22,593 nucleotides of DNA from NCBI GenBank assembly GCA_937895955.1, contig CALAZI010000176.1:1-22593 (forward strand), read 5' to 3'. Both the position numbers and the translations under genes were made by a program. This document shows, one piece after another, positions 1 through 8,800 of the stretch (positions are counted from its first letter, which is position 1; every line of letters starts with the position of its first letter). The stretch is from an uncultured Alphaproteobacteria bacterium (lineage in GTDB: Bacteria > Pseudomonadota > Alphaproteobacteria > Caulobacterales > Parvularculaceae). The notes beneath the pieces are model-generated. The model did no database searches, was not told where the DNA came from, and worked only from the letters and a program-made list of their open reading frames with translations.

Positions 1-737
1 CCGCCCGGATGGCCGGTGTTCCAGGCCTTCAAAAGATCGAGCGCCTCGCCGCCCCTCACCTCGCCGATGATGATGCGGTCGGGACGCAGTCGCATGGTCG
101 ACCGGACCAGCGTCTCGAGGCCGACGCCGGGCGCGGTCCGCAAGGCGACGACATCTTCAGCGCTGCAATAAAGCTCGCGCGTGTCTTCGAGGATGAGGAT
201 CCGCTCGGCTTGCCTCCCGATCTCGGCGAGCAGGGAATTCGCAAGCGTCGTCTTCCCCGTCGACGTGCCGCCGGAGATCAATATGTTCTCGCGCCGCGCG
301 AGCGCCGATTGCAGGATCAGCGCCTGGCCGCGTGTCATCGCCCCTGACGCCACCCAGTCGGCGATGCTCATCGCGCGCCGTGCGGGCTTTCTGATCGAGA
401 AGGCCGGCGCGAGCGAGACCGGCGGCAAGACGCCTTCAAAACGCTCGCCGGTTCCGGGGAGTTCGGCGGAAACGATCGGGTGATCGCGGTCGCACGGCGC
501 GCCGAAATGGCTGGCGATGAGGCGAATGATGCGCTCGACATCGCCAGATGGCATGATCCAGTCCTGCCGCTCGCGTCCCGTTCCCAATCGCTCGATGAAG
601 AGCGCGCCACCCGGATTGGCCATGATCTCGGAGACGCTCTCGTCTTCGAGCGCCGCGCCGATCACCGGCCCGAAGGCCGTCTTCAGCATGGCGGCGCGGC
701 GGATCGCCGTCGCCTGGGTTGATCCCGCGTCCCTCAT
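1..737 (-). CDS. trbB: TrbB conjugal transfer ATPase (VirB11 family), 3' end outside window
   Basis: The conceptual translation from ATG at 735-737 gives about 245 residues and runs off the left edge. It shows a Walker A motif GGTSTGKTT in the middle, followed by LILEDTREL and by RLRPDRIIIGEVRGGEA, the Walker B/Asp-box region typical of VirB11/TrbB/PulE secretion ATPases. The N-terminal part (FGPVIGAALEDESVSEIMANP) matches the usual TrbB N-domain layout. The family forms hexamers at the inner membrane that power pilus assembly and DNA transfer in type IV secretion. The ATG overlaps the stop of the upstream ribbon-helix-helix gene (ATGA), so translation is likely coupled. traG, copG-like, trbB is the standard start of the trb operon in alphaproteobacterial elements. 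What is missing is the C-terminal part only. Confidence 0.95.
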   Translation of the reverse strand, partial: MRDAGSTQATAIRRAAMLKTAFGPVIGAALEDESVSEIMANPGGALFIERLGTGRERQDWIMPSGDVERIIRLIASHFGAPCDRDHPIVSAELPGTGERFEGVLPPVSLAPAFSIRKPARRAMSIADWVASGAMTRGQALILQSALARRENILISGGTSTGKTTLANSLLAEIGRQAERILILEDTRELYCSAEDVVALRTAPGVGLETLVRSTMRLRPDRIIIGEVRGGEALDLLKAWNTGHPG

Positions 738-1186
738 GACGCGACCCCGAGTTTCGGTGCAGAATTTGCGCGGACAAGATCGATGCGGGCGAGGACGTCG
801 TCGGTGTAGCTCTCCTTGCCGAGAAGGCGCTCGCTCACCTGGCCGATGAAGCGATCGAAGCGCTTCCTGCCCGAAGCTTCGGCGGCGTCGCGCGAGGCGT
901 CCGGCAAAGGCGGCGTGATGCAGAGATAATAGAGGATATAGAGCGCGAGGGTCTCGGTCTGCGCGGTCGTTTCATCAGCGATGCGCTCGGCGGCGCGCGC
1001 GAGCTTGGTGATCCGCTCGCTGAGCAGTGCGAGCTCTGAGTTCCTCGTCTTGTCGCCGAGGAGCGTCGTGATCGCCGCCTCGACGACGCCGCTCATGCTG
1101 GCGCCGCGATCCTCGACGGCGCGCGCAAGGAGCAGCTCCGCCTCGGGGCTCAGATAGATCGAGACGCGGCGCTTCCTTGTGCTCAT
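734..1186 (-). CDS. CopG-like ribbon-helix-helix protein of the traG-trbB locus
   Basis: This 150-residue protein begins with a basic N-terminus and RRVSIYLSPEAELLLARAV, the beta strand and first helix of a ribbon-helix-helix DNA-binding fold. The second helix follows (GASMSGVVEAAI). A helical, partly coiled-coil region follows (about residues 55-85). Proteins of this size and position are commonly annotated as CopG-family regulators in Trb-type conjugation clusters. The role, either repressor of the transfer operon or a relaxosome accessory, is inferred from the fold and position. The gene overlaps traG (ATGA at 1183-1186) and trbB (ATGA at 734-737), so all three genes are probably translated from one message. 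Confidence 0.85.
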   Translation of the reverse strand: MSTRKRRVSIYLSPEAELLLARAVEDRGASMSGVVEAAITTLLGDKTRNSELALLSERITKLARAAERIADETTAQTETLALYILYYLCITPPLPDASRDAAEASGRKRFDRFIGQVSERLLGKESYTDDVLARIDLVRANSAPKLGVAS

Positions 1187-3204
1187 GGGTAAACCCCGTT
1201 CAGCATGCCGTCGCCGCGATCGAGCGCGGCGCGGCGCGCGCGCTCCAGCTGAAGGCGCTCGAGCTTCCTCGCTTCGGCGAGGCCGTCGCTCTCGTCCGGC
1301 GTTTCGGCTTCGGCGTCGGCGGTGACGCCGCTTGGCTTGGGCTTCGGATCCAGTTCCGGCGTTTGCTGCAGGCCGCTTTCGTCATCGGCGGCCGGCAATT
1401 CCGCGTCTTCTTCGTCCTCAATCGCCAGCAGCGGATCGAACTTCGCGGAGACGCCCGTCCAGTCATCGGCGCGCGGCGCCGGCGCGTCGGGATAGCGGCT
1501 CGCGCCCGCTGCGATATTCATCGGCGAAAGCTTTCGCGACGCGAAATTCCGATCGTTATAATATTGAAGCTTCTTCGCGCGGATCGGCGGAAGCCCAGCG
1601 ACCATCACGATCGCCTCGTCCGCGGGGAGCTGCATCACCTCGCCCGGTGTCAATAAGGGACGTGCGGTTTCCTGCCGTGAGACCATGACATGGGCGAGCC
1701 AGGGCGCGAGGCGATGGCCGGCGTAATTCTTCTGCGCGCGGAGCTCCGTCGCGGTGCCGAGGGCGTCCGAAATCCGCTTCGCGGTGCGCTCGTCATTCGC
1801 CGCGAAGGCGACGCGGACATGGCAATTATCGAGGATCGAATTGTTCGGCCCATAGGCCTTTTCGATCTGGTTCAAGGATTGCGCGATGAGATACGCCCTC
1901 ACCCCATAGCCGGCCATGAAGGCGAGCGCCGACTCGAAGAAATCAAGCCGCCCGAGCGCGGGGAACTCGTCGAGCATCATGAGAAGCTTGTGGCGCTTTG
2001 CTGATGCGGCGCTCTCCAGCTCTTCCGTCAGCCGCCGGCCGATCTGGTTCAGCACAAGACGGATGAGCGGCTTCGTCCGCGAGATGTCGGAGGGCGGCAC
2101 GACGAGATAGAGCGAGACCGGGTGTTCGGCCTCAATCAGATCAGCGATGCGCCAGTCGCAATCGCTCGTCACCTGCGCGATGGTCGGATCGCGATAGAGG
2201 CTCAAATAGCTCATCGCGGTCGACAGGACGCCAGAGCGCTCATTCTCGGATTTGTTGAGGAGTTCGCGCGCGACCTGCGCGACCACGGGATGCACTTTCG
2301 GCGCGCGCTTCGTGCCGAGGTGATTGGTCGCCTTCATCAGCCCGAGCGTCTTCTCGAAAGTCCGGCTCGGATCCGACAGGAACGACGCGACGCGCGCGAG
2401 CGTCTTTTCCTCCTCGGCGTAAAGGACGTGGAGGATGACGCCGACGAGGAGCGCGTGGCCGGTCTTCTCCCAATGCGAGCGGCGTTCCAACGACCCTTCC
2501 GGATCGACGAGGATATCGGCGATGTTCTGGACGTCGCGAACTTCGCCGGCGCCTTTGCGCACTTCCAGCAGCGGATTGTAGCGCGCCGAGCCTGCATTGG
2601 TCGGATCGAACAGGAGGCAATGCGAAAACTTCGATCGCCAGCCCGACGTCAGCGCCCAGTTCTCGCCCTTGATGTCGTGAATGACGGCGCTGCCGGTCCA
2701 GGACAAAAGCGTCGGCACCACGAGCCCGACGCCCTTGCCAGACCGCGTCGGCGCGAAGGCCATCACATGTTCGGGACCCGCATGGCGGAGATAATTGCCG
2801 CGCCAACGCCCGAGAAAGACGCCTTCAGAATCGAAGAGCCCAGCGCGAACGATGTCGCGCCGCCGCGCCCAGCGCGCCGAACCGTAAGTGGTGACGTTCC
2901 GTTGCTGCCGCGCGCGCCACAAGGAGCCCGCGACCGCCGCAACAGCGCCGACCATGCCGCCGGCGGCGGCGATCGCGCCGCCCTGCATGAAGATATCCGG
3001 CGCGTAGGCCTCATAGGCGTACCACCATTCGAAGAGCCGCCAAGGGTAATAGATCGGCGTCTCGCCGAGGTGAGAGAATGGCGCGCCCAGCGCCGGATCG
3101 AACCCGAAAGCGCCGGCGACATATTGCGTCGCGCCCTGCATCGCACTGAGGATGATCAGCATCACGATGAACGCCTGGCCGATGAGGATCTTGGTCGGGG
3201 TCAT
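1183..3204 (-). CDS. traG: TraG/VirD4 type IV coupling protein
   Basis: The protein has 673 residues, a normal length for TraG. Two hydrophobic segments near residues 8-23 and 72-95 would anchor it in the inner membrane with a short periplasmic loop. The Walker A motif is APTRSGKGVG (about 151-160). LLMMLDEFPALG is the Walker B region, followed by a Q-rich conserved segment (LIAQSLNQI). The C-terminal 100 residues are acidic and low in complexity. The family is a hexameric ATPase that links the relaxase-DNA complex to the type IV secretion channel. It is the first gene of a traG, copG-like, trbB unit with 4-bp overlaps. The relaxase normally sits close upstream; here about 16 kb of defence genes and a toxin-antitoxin pair lie between them. 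The leader carries a nested hairpin and has no strong ribosome binding site. Confidence 0.96.
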   Translation of the reverse strand: MTPTKILIGQAFIVMLIILSAMQGATQYVAGAFGFDPALGAPFSHLGETPIYYPWRLFEWWYAYEAYAPDIFMQGGAIAAAGGMVGAVAAVAGSLWRARQQRNVTTYGSARWARRRDIVRAGLFDSEGVFLGRWRGNYLRHAGPEHVMAFAPTRSGKGVGLVVPTLLSWTGSAVIHDIKGENWALTSGWRSKFSHCLLFDPTNAGSARYNPLLEVRKGAGEVRDVQNIADILVDPEGSLERRSHWEKTGHALLVGVILHVLYAEEEKTLARVASFLSDPSRTFEKTLGLMKATNHLGTKRAPKVHPVVAQVARELLNKSENERSGVLSTAMSYLSLYRDPTIAQVTSDCDWRIADLIEAEHPVSLYLVVPPSDISRTKPLIRLVLNQIGRRLTEELESAASAKRHKLLMMLDEFPALGRLDFFESALAFMAGYGVRAYLIAQSLNQIEKAYGPNNSILDNCHVRVAFAANDERTAKRISDALGTATELRAQKNYAGHRLAPWLAHVMVSRQETARPLLTPGEVMQLPADEAIVMVAGLPPIRAKKLQYYNDRNFASRKLSPMNIAAGASRYPDAPAPRADDWTGVSAKFDPLLAIEDEEDAELPAADDESGLQQTPELDPKPKPSGVTADAEAETPDESDGLAEARKLERLQLERARRAALDRGDGMLNGVYP

Positions 3205-3205
3205 G

Positions 3206-3248
3206 ATCGACTTTGGTCTCGCGAAAAATCGCTCTTTCCAAAGTCGAT
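3206..3248. repeat. Nested inverted repeat in the traG leader
   Basis: Arms of 11 bp, ATCGACTTTGG (3206-3216) and CCAAAGTCGAT (3238-3248), are perfect inverted repeats. The 21-base loop contains a second, smaller inverted repeat GCGA/TCGC (3221-3224 and 3229-3232) around AAAA. The outer arm begins one base upstream of the traG ATG, so in the mRNA the fold would cover the translation start region. It may be an operator, a translational switch or part of an old oriT region. The repeat is seen directly; the function is a guess. Confidence 0.6.
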
Positions 3249-3282
3249 GATCGGCTCACCGAGGCGGCGAAGTCACTGGCGG

Positions 3283-3312
3283 AAATTTGGGGTTATTTGG
3301 GGTGATTTGGGG
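3283..3312. repeat. Three tandem 10-bp repeats (NNATTTGGGG)
   Basis: Three head-to-tail units read AAATTTGGGG, TTATTTGGGG and TGATTTGGGG; eight of ten positions are nearly constant. The 10-bp period equals about one helical turn, as expected for sites that stack one protein on one face of the DNA. They lie where composition changes between the conjugation genes and the low-GC module. They could be iteron-like sites, a regulator array or a junction mark. No second copy was noticed at the right end of the cargo. Confidence 0.6.
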
Positions 3313-3366
3313 CGGGATGAGGTTTCTTGCTTTTGTTCGTAAGGCGCGGTGTCTCGCTGGCGCTTG

Positions 3367-3516
3367 TTAGGAGGCGGGTGGGCGCAATGAATTTTCGTCA
3401 AACGGGACTTTCAAGAACTTCGGCATCTCGACCATGTCTCGCGAATAGCAGTCACTCTCGACGCCCCTTGCGAATGTCCGCGCGGCACCCGATCCTTCGC
3501 GCAATCCACCGGTCAT
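3367..3516 (-). CDS. Possible 49-residue small protein, uncertain
   Basis: An ATG nine bases after the exonuclease stop opens a 49-codon frame ending in TAA. The translation starts MTGGLREGSG and contains a more protein-like stretch, EMPKFLKVPFDENSL. No domain, signal peptide or membrane segment is visible and no good ribosome binding site precedes it. It could be a last small gene of the RT operon, a remnant of a longer gene, or chance. Confidence 0.2.
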   Translation of the reverse strand: MTGGLREGSGAARTFARGVESDCYSRDMVEMPKFLKVPFDENSLRPPAS

Positions 3517-3521
3517 TGCAC

Positions 3522-4892
3522 TTAATGTCGACGCTGTGCGAGCCAGGTCCTGATCGCATCACCTTCATCTGTCACAGCATGCTCGAGGTTTGCGTCGAGT
3601 TCAGCAATTGCATCTGCGATCGAACGCCATGGGTGCGGATCCTCGCGTACAGCGTCCAAGCGTCGCGCGATGCCATCGCGCATTTGTGACTGCTCGCCAG
3701 CGCTAAGTAGGTTCGGTGCCGTCACATGCACAAACCGCATAGCGAGCCGCCGAAATCGATTGTCGGTGAAAGTCCGTGCAATCACGATCCGCTTGAGTGC
3801 GTCGGCGCGGTGGAAATCAGCCATGAGCTGTTCATCGTGGGCAGAGGCGAAGCAATCGAATATTGTCTCTTCGACCTCTACGCAATTGGCAGATATTTCT
3901 CGCGCCGGACGTGCATTCGATTCAGTAAGGAAAAGGCAATAGTCGTCGTTGCGTGAAAGGAAATGTGCCTGCTCAAGATCGGCGGCGGTTGGCACTAATT
4001 CAAAAAGTGCCCTGGCTTCGGCTTGCGTAAAGACAAGTGGAGCTTTGTTGAGTGCGACGTGACGCAGTGCTTCTGGGAAGCCCGCGGCTTCAGTCGTAGT
4101 GAAACTATCAACCCTCGTCTTCGCGCTCAGCCAATCATAGTCGAGCTGCGCGAGGACAGCGTGTGATCCTTGCGCCCCATTATTGTCGATGCGTTGATAG
4201 AAGCCCGCCGTCGTCGTTCCACCAGGCTGAACGAGAAGAATAGGCGTTCCAGATGTTAGGAGTGCTGCTGTTGACTTTTTGGAGGCGCGCGCCACAAGCG
4301 TTTGCCAAAGCTCCGGGCAACGCTTTGCTATAAATCGCGCCAGAAAGAGTGTCGCCTCGACATCACCCATCGCATCATGCGCTCGGTGCGCATTGAACCC
4401 ATTTGCTGGTGCAAGGTGTTCAAGGCGAAAGCTCGGCACATCATTCTCCCGTAGGGGTAATTTAAGAAGACCAATCCAAAAATGAGCTATTGCCCGAATG
4501 ATTGGCAAGAGGTCGAGCCGTGAATTGCCGCCAGTTACGGTGAGATAGGGCGGTAGAAGCGCCTGCCAAAAAGCGCGCTGGAGAATGGGTTCATCGAAGC
4601 GCATTGAATTGTATCCGATGAAGGTCGCGGGGGCCCAGTGCGCGAGCCGCTCTTTAATCTGGGCCATCATATCGTAGAATACGGGGAGCGACGGGTCCTC
4701 GAGCCAGCTTACCGGCGTATTCGTGACTAGCAGTGCGTCCGGCGAAGGAACGATCCAAGGGAGAACGCGACAGCGGATTTCAAAGCGATCGATTTCGACC
4801 AAATTTTCGTCGGCGAGGATCGCGCCAAACTGCAATATCTGATCATAGACGAGATTAACGCCGGTCGTCTCAATGTCGTAGAATATAAACAT
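3522..4892 (-). CDS. ExoI/SbcB-like DEDDh 3'-5' exonuclease
   Basis: The protein has 456 residues, close to the 475 of E. coli exonuclease I. Motif ExoI is FYDIETTG with D6 and E8; ExoII is GYNSMRFDEP with D100; ExoIII is HRAHDAMGDVEAT with H172 and D177, which completes DEDDh. The segment NSRLDLL...VPSFRLEHLAPANG parallels the SbcB subfamily closely. The C-terminal half (about 200-456) matches the length of the SH3-like and helical domains of ExoI but is diverged. Family members degrade single-stranded DNA from the 3' end. It lies 76 bases after the nitrilase gene on the same strand, probably in the same operon, and shares the low GC of that module. No strong ribosome binding site is seen. 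A housekeeping role is unlikely here; a cargo role, for example trimming or removing RT products or phage DNA, is inferred. Confidence 0.9.
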   Translation of the reverse strand: MFIFYDIETTGVNLVYDQILQFGAILADENLVEIDRFEIRCRVLPWIVPSPDALLVTNTPVSWLEDPSLPVFYDMMAQIKERLAHWAPATFIGYNSMRFDEPILQRAFWQALLPPYLTVTGGNSRLDLLPIIRAIAHFWIGLLKLPLRENDVPSFRLEHLAPANGFNAHRAHDAMGDVEATLFLARFIAKRCPELWQTLVARASKKSTAALLTSGTPILLVQPGGTTTAGFYQRIDNNGAQGSHAVLAQLDYDWLSAKTRVDSFTTTEAAGFPEALRHVALNKAPLVFTQAEARALFELVPTAADLEQAHFLSRNDDYCLFLTESNARPAREISANCVEVEETIFDCFASAHDEQLMADFHRADALKRIVIARTFTDNRFRRLAMRFVHVTAPNLLSAGEQSQMRDGIARRLDAVREDPHPWRSIADAIAELDANLEHAVTDEGDAIRTWLAQRRH

Positions 4893-4968
4893 CGTTAAGC
4901 GCTACAGACAGATCTTGGCTGGGCGAGCGTCATTGGTTTGAGAGTGAGCGGAAGTGGCGCTGACCGTC

Positions 4969-5874
4969 TCATATTTGCTGCGTCTTTTGTTTAAGTGTCT
5001 TGAGACTTTTGAAGCCCGGCGGCAGGCTTTTAAATTCTTTCTGGTTTTCGTCATGCTGATGTGCGGCGAGCGCCGCAAGCGGTAGCTGGATGAGCTGCGC
5101 GTGCGGCAGATGCTGACCAACTTGACGGTAAATCGTACGAAGGTAGGGTTCGCGAAAAGGACTTACCGCGATCGAGCCACCAAACTGGCCGCAATTACAT
5201 ACAACTACGTTACAGAACAACATGCGGGACAGTGCTTCGGCCAAATGGTCGAACGATGTCGTGTCCTTGTTGTAGGCGAGGATGAACAGCGTCTGGACCT
5301 TGTTTCGGTACATGACGATGCGATTTAAATCCATGAAATCATAACAGATCGCGACTCCGAACGTCCCGAGGTCGGGGCTCTCGAAAATCCAAACCGTAGG
5401 ATGGGCTAAGAACGCGACGCTCGCGCCCGTGATATCTCGAAGCTTCCTTTCTTCGGCAGGTGCTGGGTAGGTCTTGCCGACCCGGCGTACTTCGGTGCGA
5501 CGGGCGACCTGCTTTCCACCGAGGCGCCGTGGCACGATCACCACCGCTTCATTTGAAACGGTTGGTGGCACTCTCGCCTCGATTCGGTAGTCGAGCCCCG
5601 CGATAATAATAGATTCCAGTGTCTCGGCTGCAACTTTGAGCTTCGTCACGAACCCGATGGGTACCGAAAGCTCGGGTAGGAGAATGATATCCGGGCGACT
5701 TTCGAGCCCACGCAGCGAAGATAGATAATGCCTTATCTCCTTCTTTGCGCGTCGTTCTTCGACAGCCGACATGCGCACGCATTGTTGCCAATTACCAGTC
5801 TTGTCATCGACCCAAGCTGCGTTACTGTTGAGCGACGTCTGAATAACGCCGATACGGAGCTTTTCATTCAGCAT
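4969..5874 (-). CDS. Carbon-nitrogen hydrolase (nitrilase superfamily) paired with the RT
   Basis: From ATG at 5872-5874 the protein has 301 residues, beginning MLNEKLRIGVIQTSLNS. The nitrilase triad is visible: Glu68 in LLPELSVP, Lys134 in VGKTYPAP and Cys177 in VAICYDFMDL. The family hydrolyses or condenses non-peptide C-N bonds with a Glu-Lys-Cys centre; the substrate cannot be read from sequence. Longer in-frame ATGs exist (5889, 5913), but the 5874 start has GGAG six bases upstream and overlaps the RT by only 11 bases, so it is preferred. The tight coupling to the RT recalls defence reverse transcriptases of the UG1/DRT1 type, where RT and nitrilase are fused; here they are separate. The last 25 residues are Lys/Gln-rich and probably flexible. 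Confidence 0.88.
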   Translation of the reverse strand: MLNEKLRIGVIQTSLNSNAAWVDDKTGNWQQCVRMSAVEERRAKKEIRHYLSSLRGLESRPDIILLPELSVPIGFVTKLKVAAETLESIIIAGLDYRIEARVPPTVSNEAVVIVPRRLGGKQVARRTEVRRVGKTYPAPAEERKLRDITGASVAFLAHPTVWIFESPDLGTFGVAICYDFMDLNRIVMYRNKVQTLFILAYNKDTTSFDHLAEALSRMLFCNVVVCNCGQFGGSIAVSPFREPYLRTIYRQVGQHLPHAQLIQLPLAALAAHQHDENQKEFKSLPPGFKSLKTLKQKTQQI

Positions 5875-8800
5875 CGTTATCTCCGTCATCCTCGTCCCCG
5901 ACGGCGAAATCACTCAAACGGAACGGAATCATCTGACGCGGCTGGTTCATCATGACTGCGAGCTGGTTTTCTTCGAGCACTCTCTGCGCGTTGTGAATAG
6001 CTTTTAAAAGAGCTGTCGTGCCTACCAGTAGTGGCGGATCAAAGCCCGCATCATTTACCCTCTCACCATCGAGCCAAGCGAAGAGGCTTGGGATGCGATT
6101 GATAGAACGTGTTTCAGCGGTCCTTGCGCCGAGACAACTTTCGATGAGGAGAAATGTTGGCGACGAGATCGCGAGCGCCTCAAACCACTGAGCACGCGGG
6201 AGGCGCACTATCTTCTCATTACCGCGCAAATTCCAGAGGCGCGGCGCTGAAAAATCGTTGCGGAGGAGTCCGAGGAGCAGCCGTCCGACGGCGGAAAGGC
6301 GGCGTTCCCACTCATCAAGCGGTAGCCCGACTCTGCTATCAGTTGCATAGCGATAATCGACAATCGATGCGGCCGGATCCCGCAATTTCGCTTGGCCAGT
6401 TTCTGGCGATTGCACAAAGCGCCGCCATTCTTCCCAACTTACTTCTGATCGCTCGCTATTGCAGGTGAACCGTGAAATCCACTCGCGGGGCAACAAGACA
6501 TTGTTGGGATGGAGCCGGTCGAGCAACGATTCGCTGCCGTCAAAAGCGACAACGCGCTCGACGAGTTGGCGACTAATCTCAAGCGCAGTCCATTCGCTGC
6601 GTCGTGGATCGAATGGACTGCAGGCAGTTATTTCCTGTGTCCACTGGTTCAGCGTGATCGATGCCATAGATGGAAGCTCGAGCGATCGAGCGGCGCGGGA
6701 GATGGCGACTTTCCCGGACGCCTGCGCCTCAGCGCGCCTCTGAACATCGGTGCCGATGACTTCGCAAAGCCAGCCGGAATCGCTTTCGGGTAGAGACTCC
6801 GGCATGCGCAATAGCTGCTTCCAGCCAGTCTCGGGTAGCCATTCAGGATAGCGGCGCGCCGCCTGTGCATCCAGGCGGTTCGTGAATTCGAAATACTCGG
6901 CAAGCGCATGCCATGTTGCGGATGGCGTTGTATCGCAGCCGAGTGCAGTTTCGATGAAATGCGCCCAAACTCCCGACGACCGTCCCGTCTCCGCTTCCCA
7001 TGCCGCGGCAGACATCCCAGGCGCAACAGCTATACATTGACTTCCGAGTTCCGTCAGACGCGCCGCGAGCGGCGAGTTCTCGGTGTGGACCGCGAGCTGT
7101 TTAGCAGCGGCCAGAAGGGCCACGCCGAACTCCTTACGCCCGGTTGCATGAAACCAGGCTTCTCGGCTCCGAGGCAAAAGGAAAGCCGCTGGGTCTAGGC
7201 GGCCAACGTCGTCGAGATGTCGCATGGCAGCGTTGACATCTGAGCGCAGCGCATCATTGTCGTCGATTCGCCGGACTGCAGCGAGGATACCGCTCGCCAT
7301 GATCTGGAGCGAGAGGCCTGCATAGTAGTCGGCCCAGACATCTTTGCGAGTTGCCCGCATTTCCTTGAGCCAATCTGCAACCTGCCCAAGCCCCGCATAT
7401 CCCGTTACACGACAGTATTGGTGAATTCGATAGAAGAGCCGTGCTTTCCCTGGATGCTCGCGCAATGATTGGAGAAGTAGCGTGAAGCAACGTGCGAGAA
7501 GATCTGTTTCAACCTTCCTATGCTTCTCCTCGCATTCCTCGTACTCCTTGCTAAGCTTTCTTATCGATGCCGCATAGCTAGCGCGTTCCTCGGCTGTCGT
7601 TCTCTTGGGATCGGGATTGCGGGTTTTTAGCTGAGCGAGAAGTCGCGAGGCCTCGACGAGGCCATCGGCTTCCTGGACCAATACCGTTGCGAGTGAAGCA
7701 ATCTGACCAGCGGCAAACGCCGCGCGCGTGTCGGGTCTAATCTCTCGTTCTGGGATGTCAGCAAGTAACAACCATTCGAGCATCTTCAGTCGCTCTTCCA
7801 AGTCTTCATCATCGAGAATGTGGATATTAGTAGCAGCGATCGCCGACACCTGTGCCAGCGTCTTAGTCATCAACTTCGTAGGATTATTTCCGTTTAAGCG
7901 CGTATCACGCACTGCCTCGCTGCGGATAGCGTCATGACGCAGCCTCGCCTTTCCTGTCGGCACGGAGACGGTCGAAGCGTCCCTCTTGCGCAATGCCATC
8001 CATTTGCTGAGGCTCGGAGGATCATATTTCTCATTATTAACCACAGCGCCGATGCCGTGTGCTTCGAGCAACTGCTCATACCAAGCGATCCAGTCGCACA
8101 GCGTATCGAAATCATAGGCGATGACGGTGTGGTCATCCACAAAGCGGAAATGCGCGACAGACCGCAGTTGGTCGAGTCTATTACTAACCTCTAAGTCTAC
8201 CGGAAGCATCGCCGAATTTGCGAGAAAACCCGCAACAAATAGTCCGGTCGGAATGCCGCGGACACTGCGCTTCAGGAAGGGTGGCTCAACATTTTTGAGT
8301 GTCGCTTGAGACATTTTACCAATGTCGAGCTGGAATCGCATCATGTCGATAAGCAGCTTTGTGATGCGCGGATCTTCGGTCGCGCCCGCAACAGCGAGGC
8401 CCTTGATGACTGCTTCGGTTTTCAGCTTAGGATAGAACTGTTTTAGGTCAATCGACGCGTGGTAAAGTTCGGTTCCCGCGTCTTTACCGCTTTTCGATGG
8501 CCAGAAGCCGAGTGAGGTATACGGAAGGTCCTCGCGCTCGGCTGATGCGGCCGCCAAGCGGTCTGTTTCGTCCATCTCGTCGCTGCGGAGTTGGCACCTT
8601 GCGACCATGGTCCGTGCAGTGAGCGCAACTTGGCGGCGGAACAATGGCCAGCTGTGCTGGAACTTGCGATAGAGATGGCCGCTCGCATGGCGATAGGGAC
8701 CAATTTCGAGCGTGGATTGGGCCTCATTGCCGTTCTCATACCAGGCTGGCCGGTAAAGACGATTGCCATAGCTCCAAGGCGGCATACGCTTGTCGAGTTC

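Larger units (their letters stand above)
3205..3521. other. 317-base interval between the exonuclease and traG
   Basis: This is the left junction of the low-GC cargo with the conjugation genes. From traG outward it holds a nested inverted repeat next to the traG start, three 10-bp direct repeats, and about 200 bases with no recognised element. A 49-codon open frame (3367-3516) occupies part of it. It could contain the traG promoter, a non-coding RNA for the neighbouring reverse transcriptase, or a former integration site. Nothing in it resembles a tRNA, transposase remnant or clear terminator. Confidence 0.5.

Noticed and set aside
3283..3312. CRISPR array
   Set aside because: Repeats are only 10 bp and have no spacers; no cas gene is present.
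2122..3342. 406-codon plus-strand open frame opposite traG
   Set aside because: It lies antisense to an unmistakable TraG, is rich in Arg, Ala, Asp and His as expected of a mirror frame in GC-rich DNA, and shows no domain.
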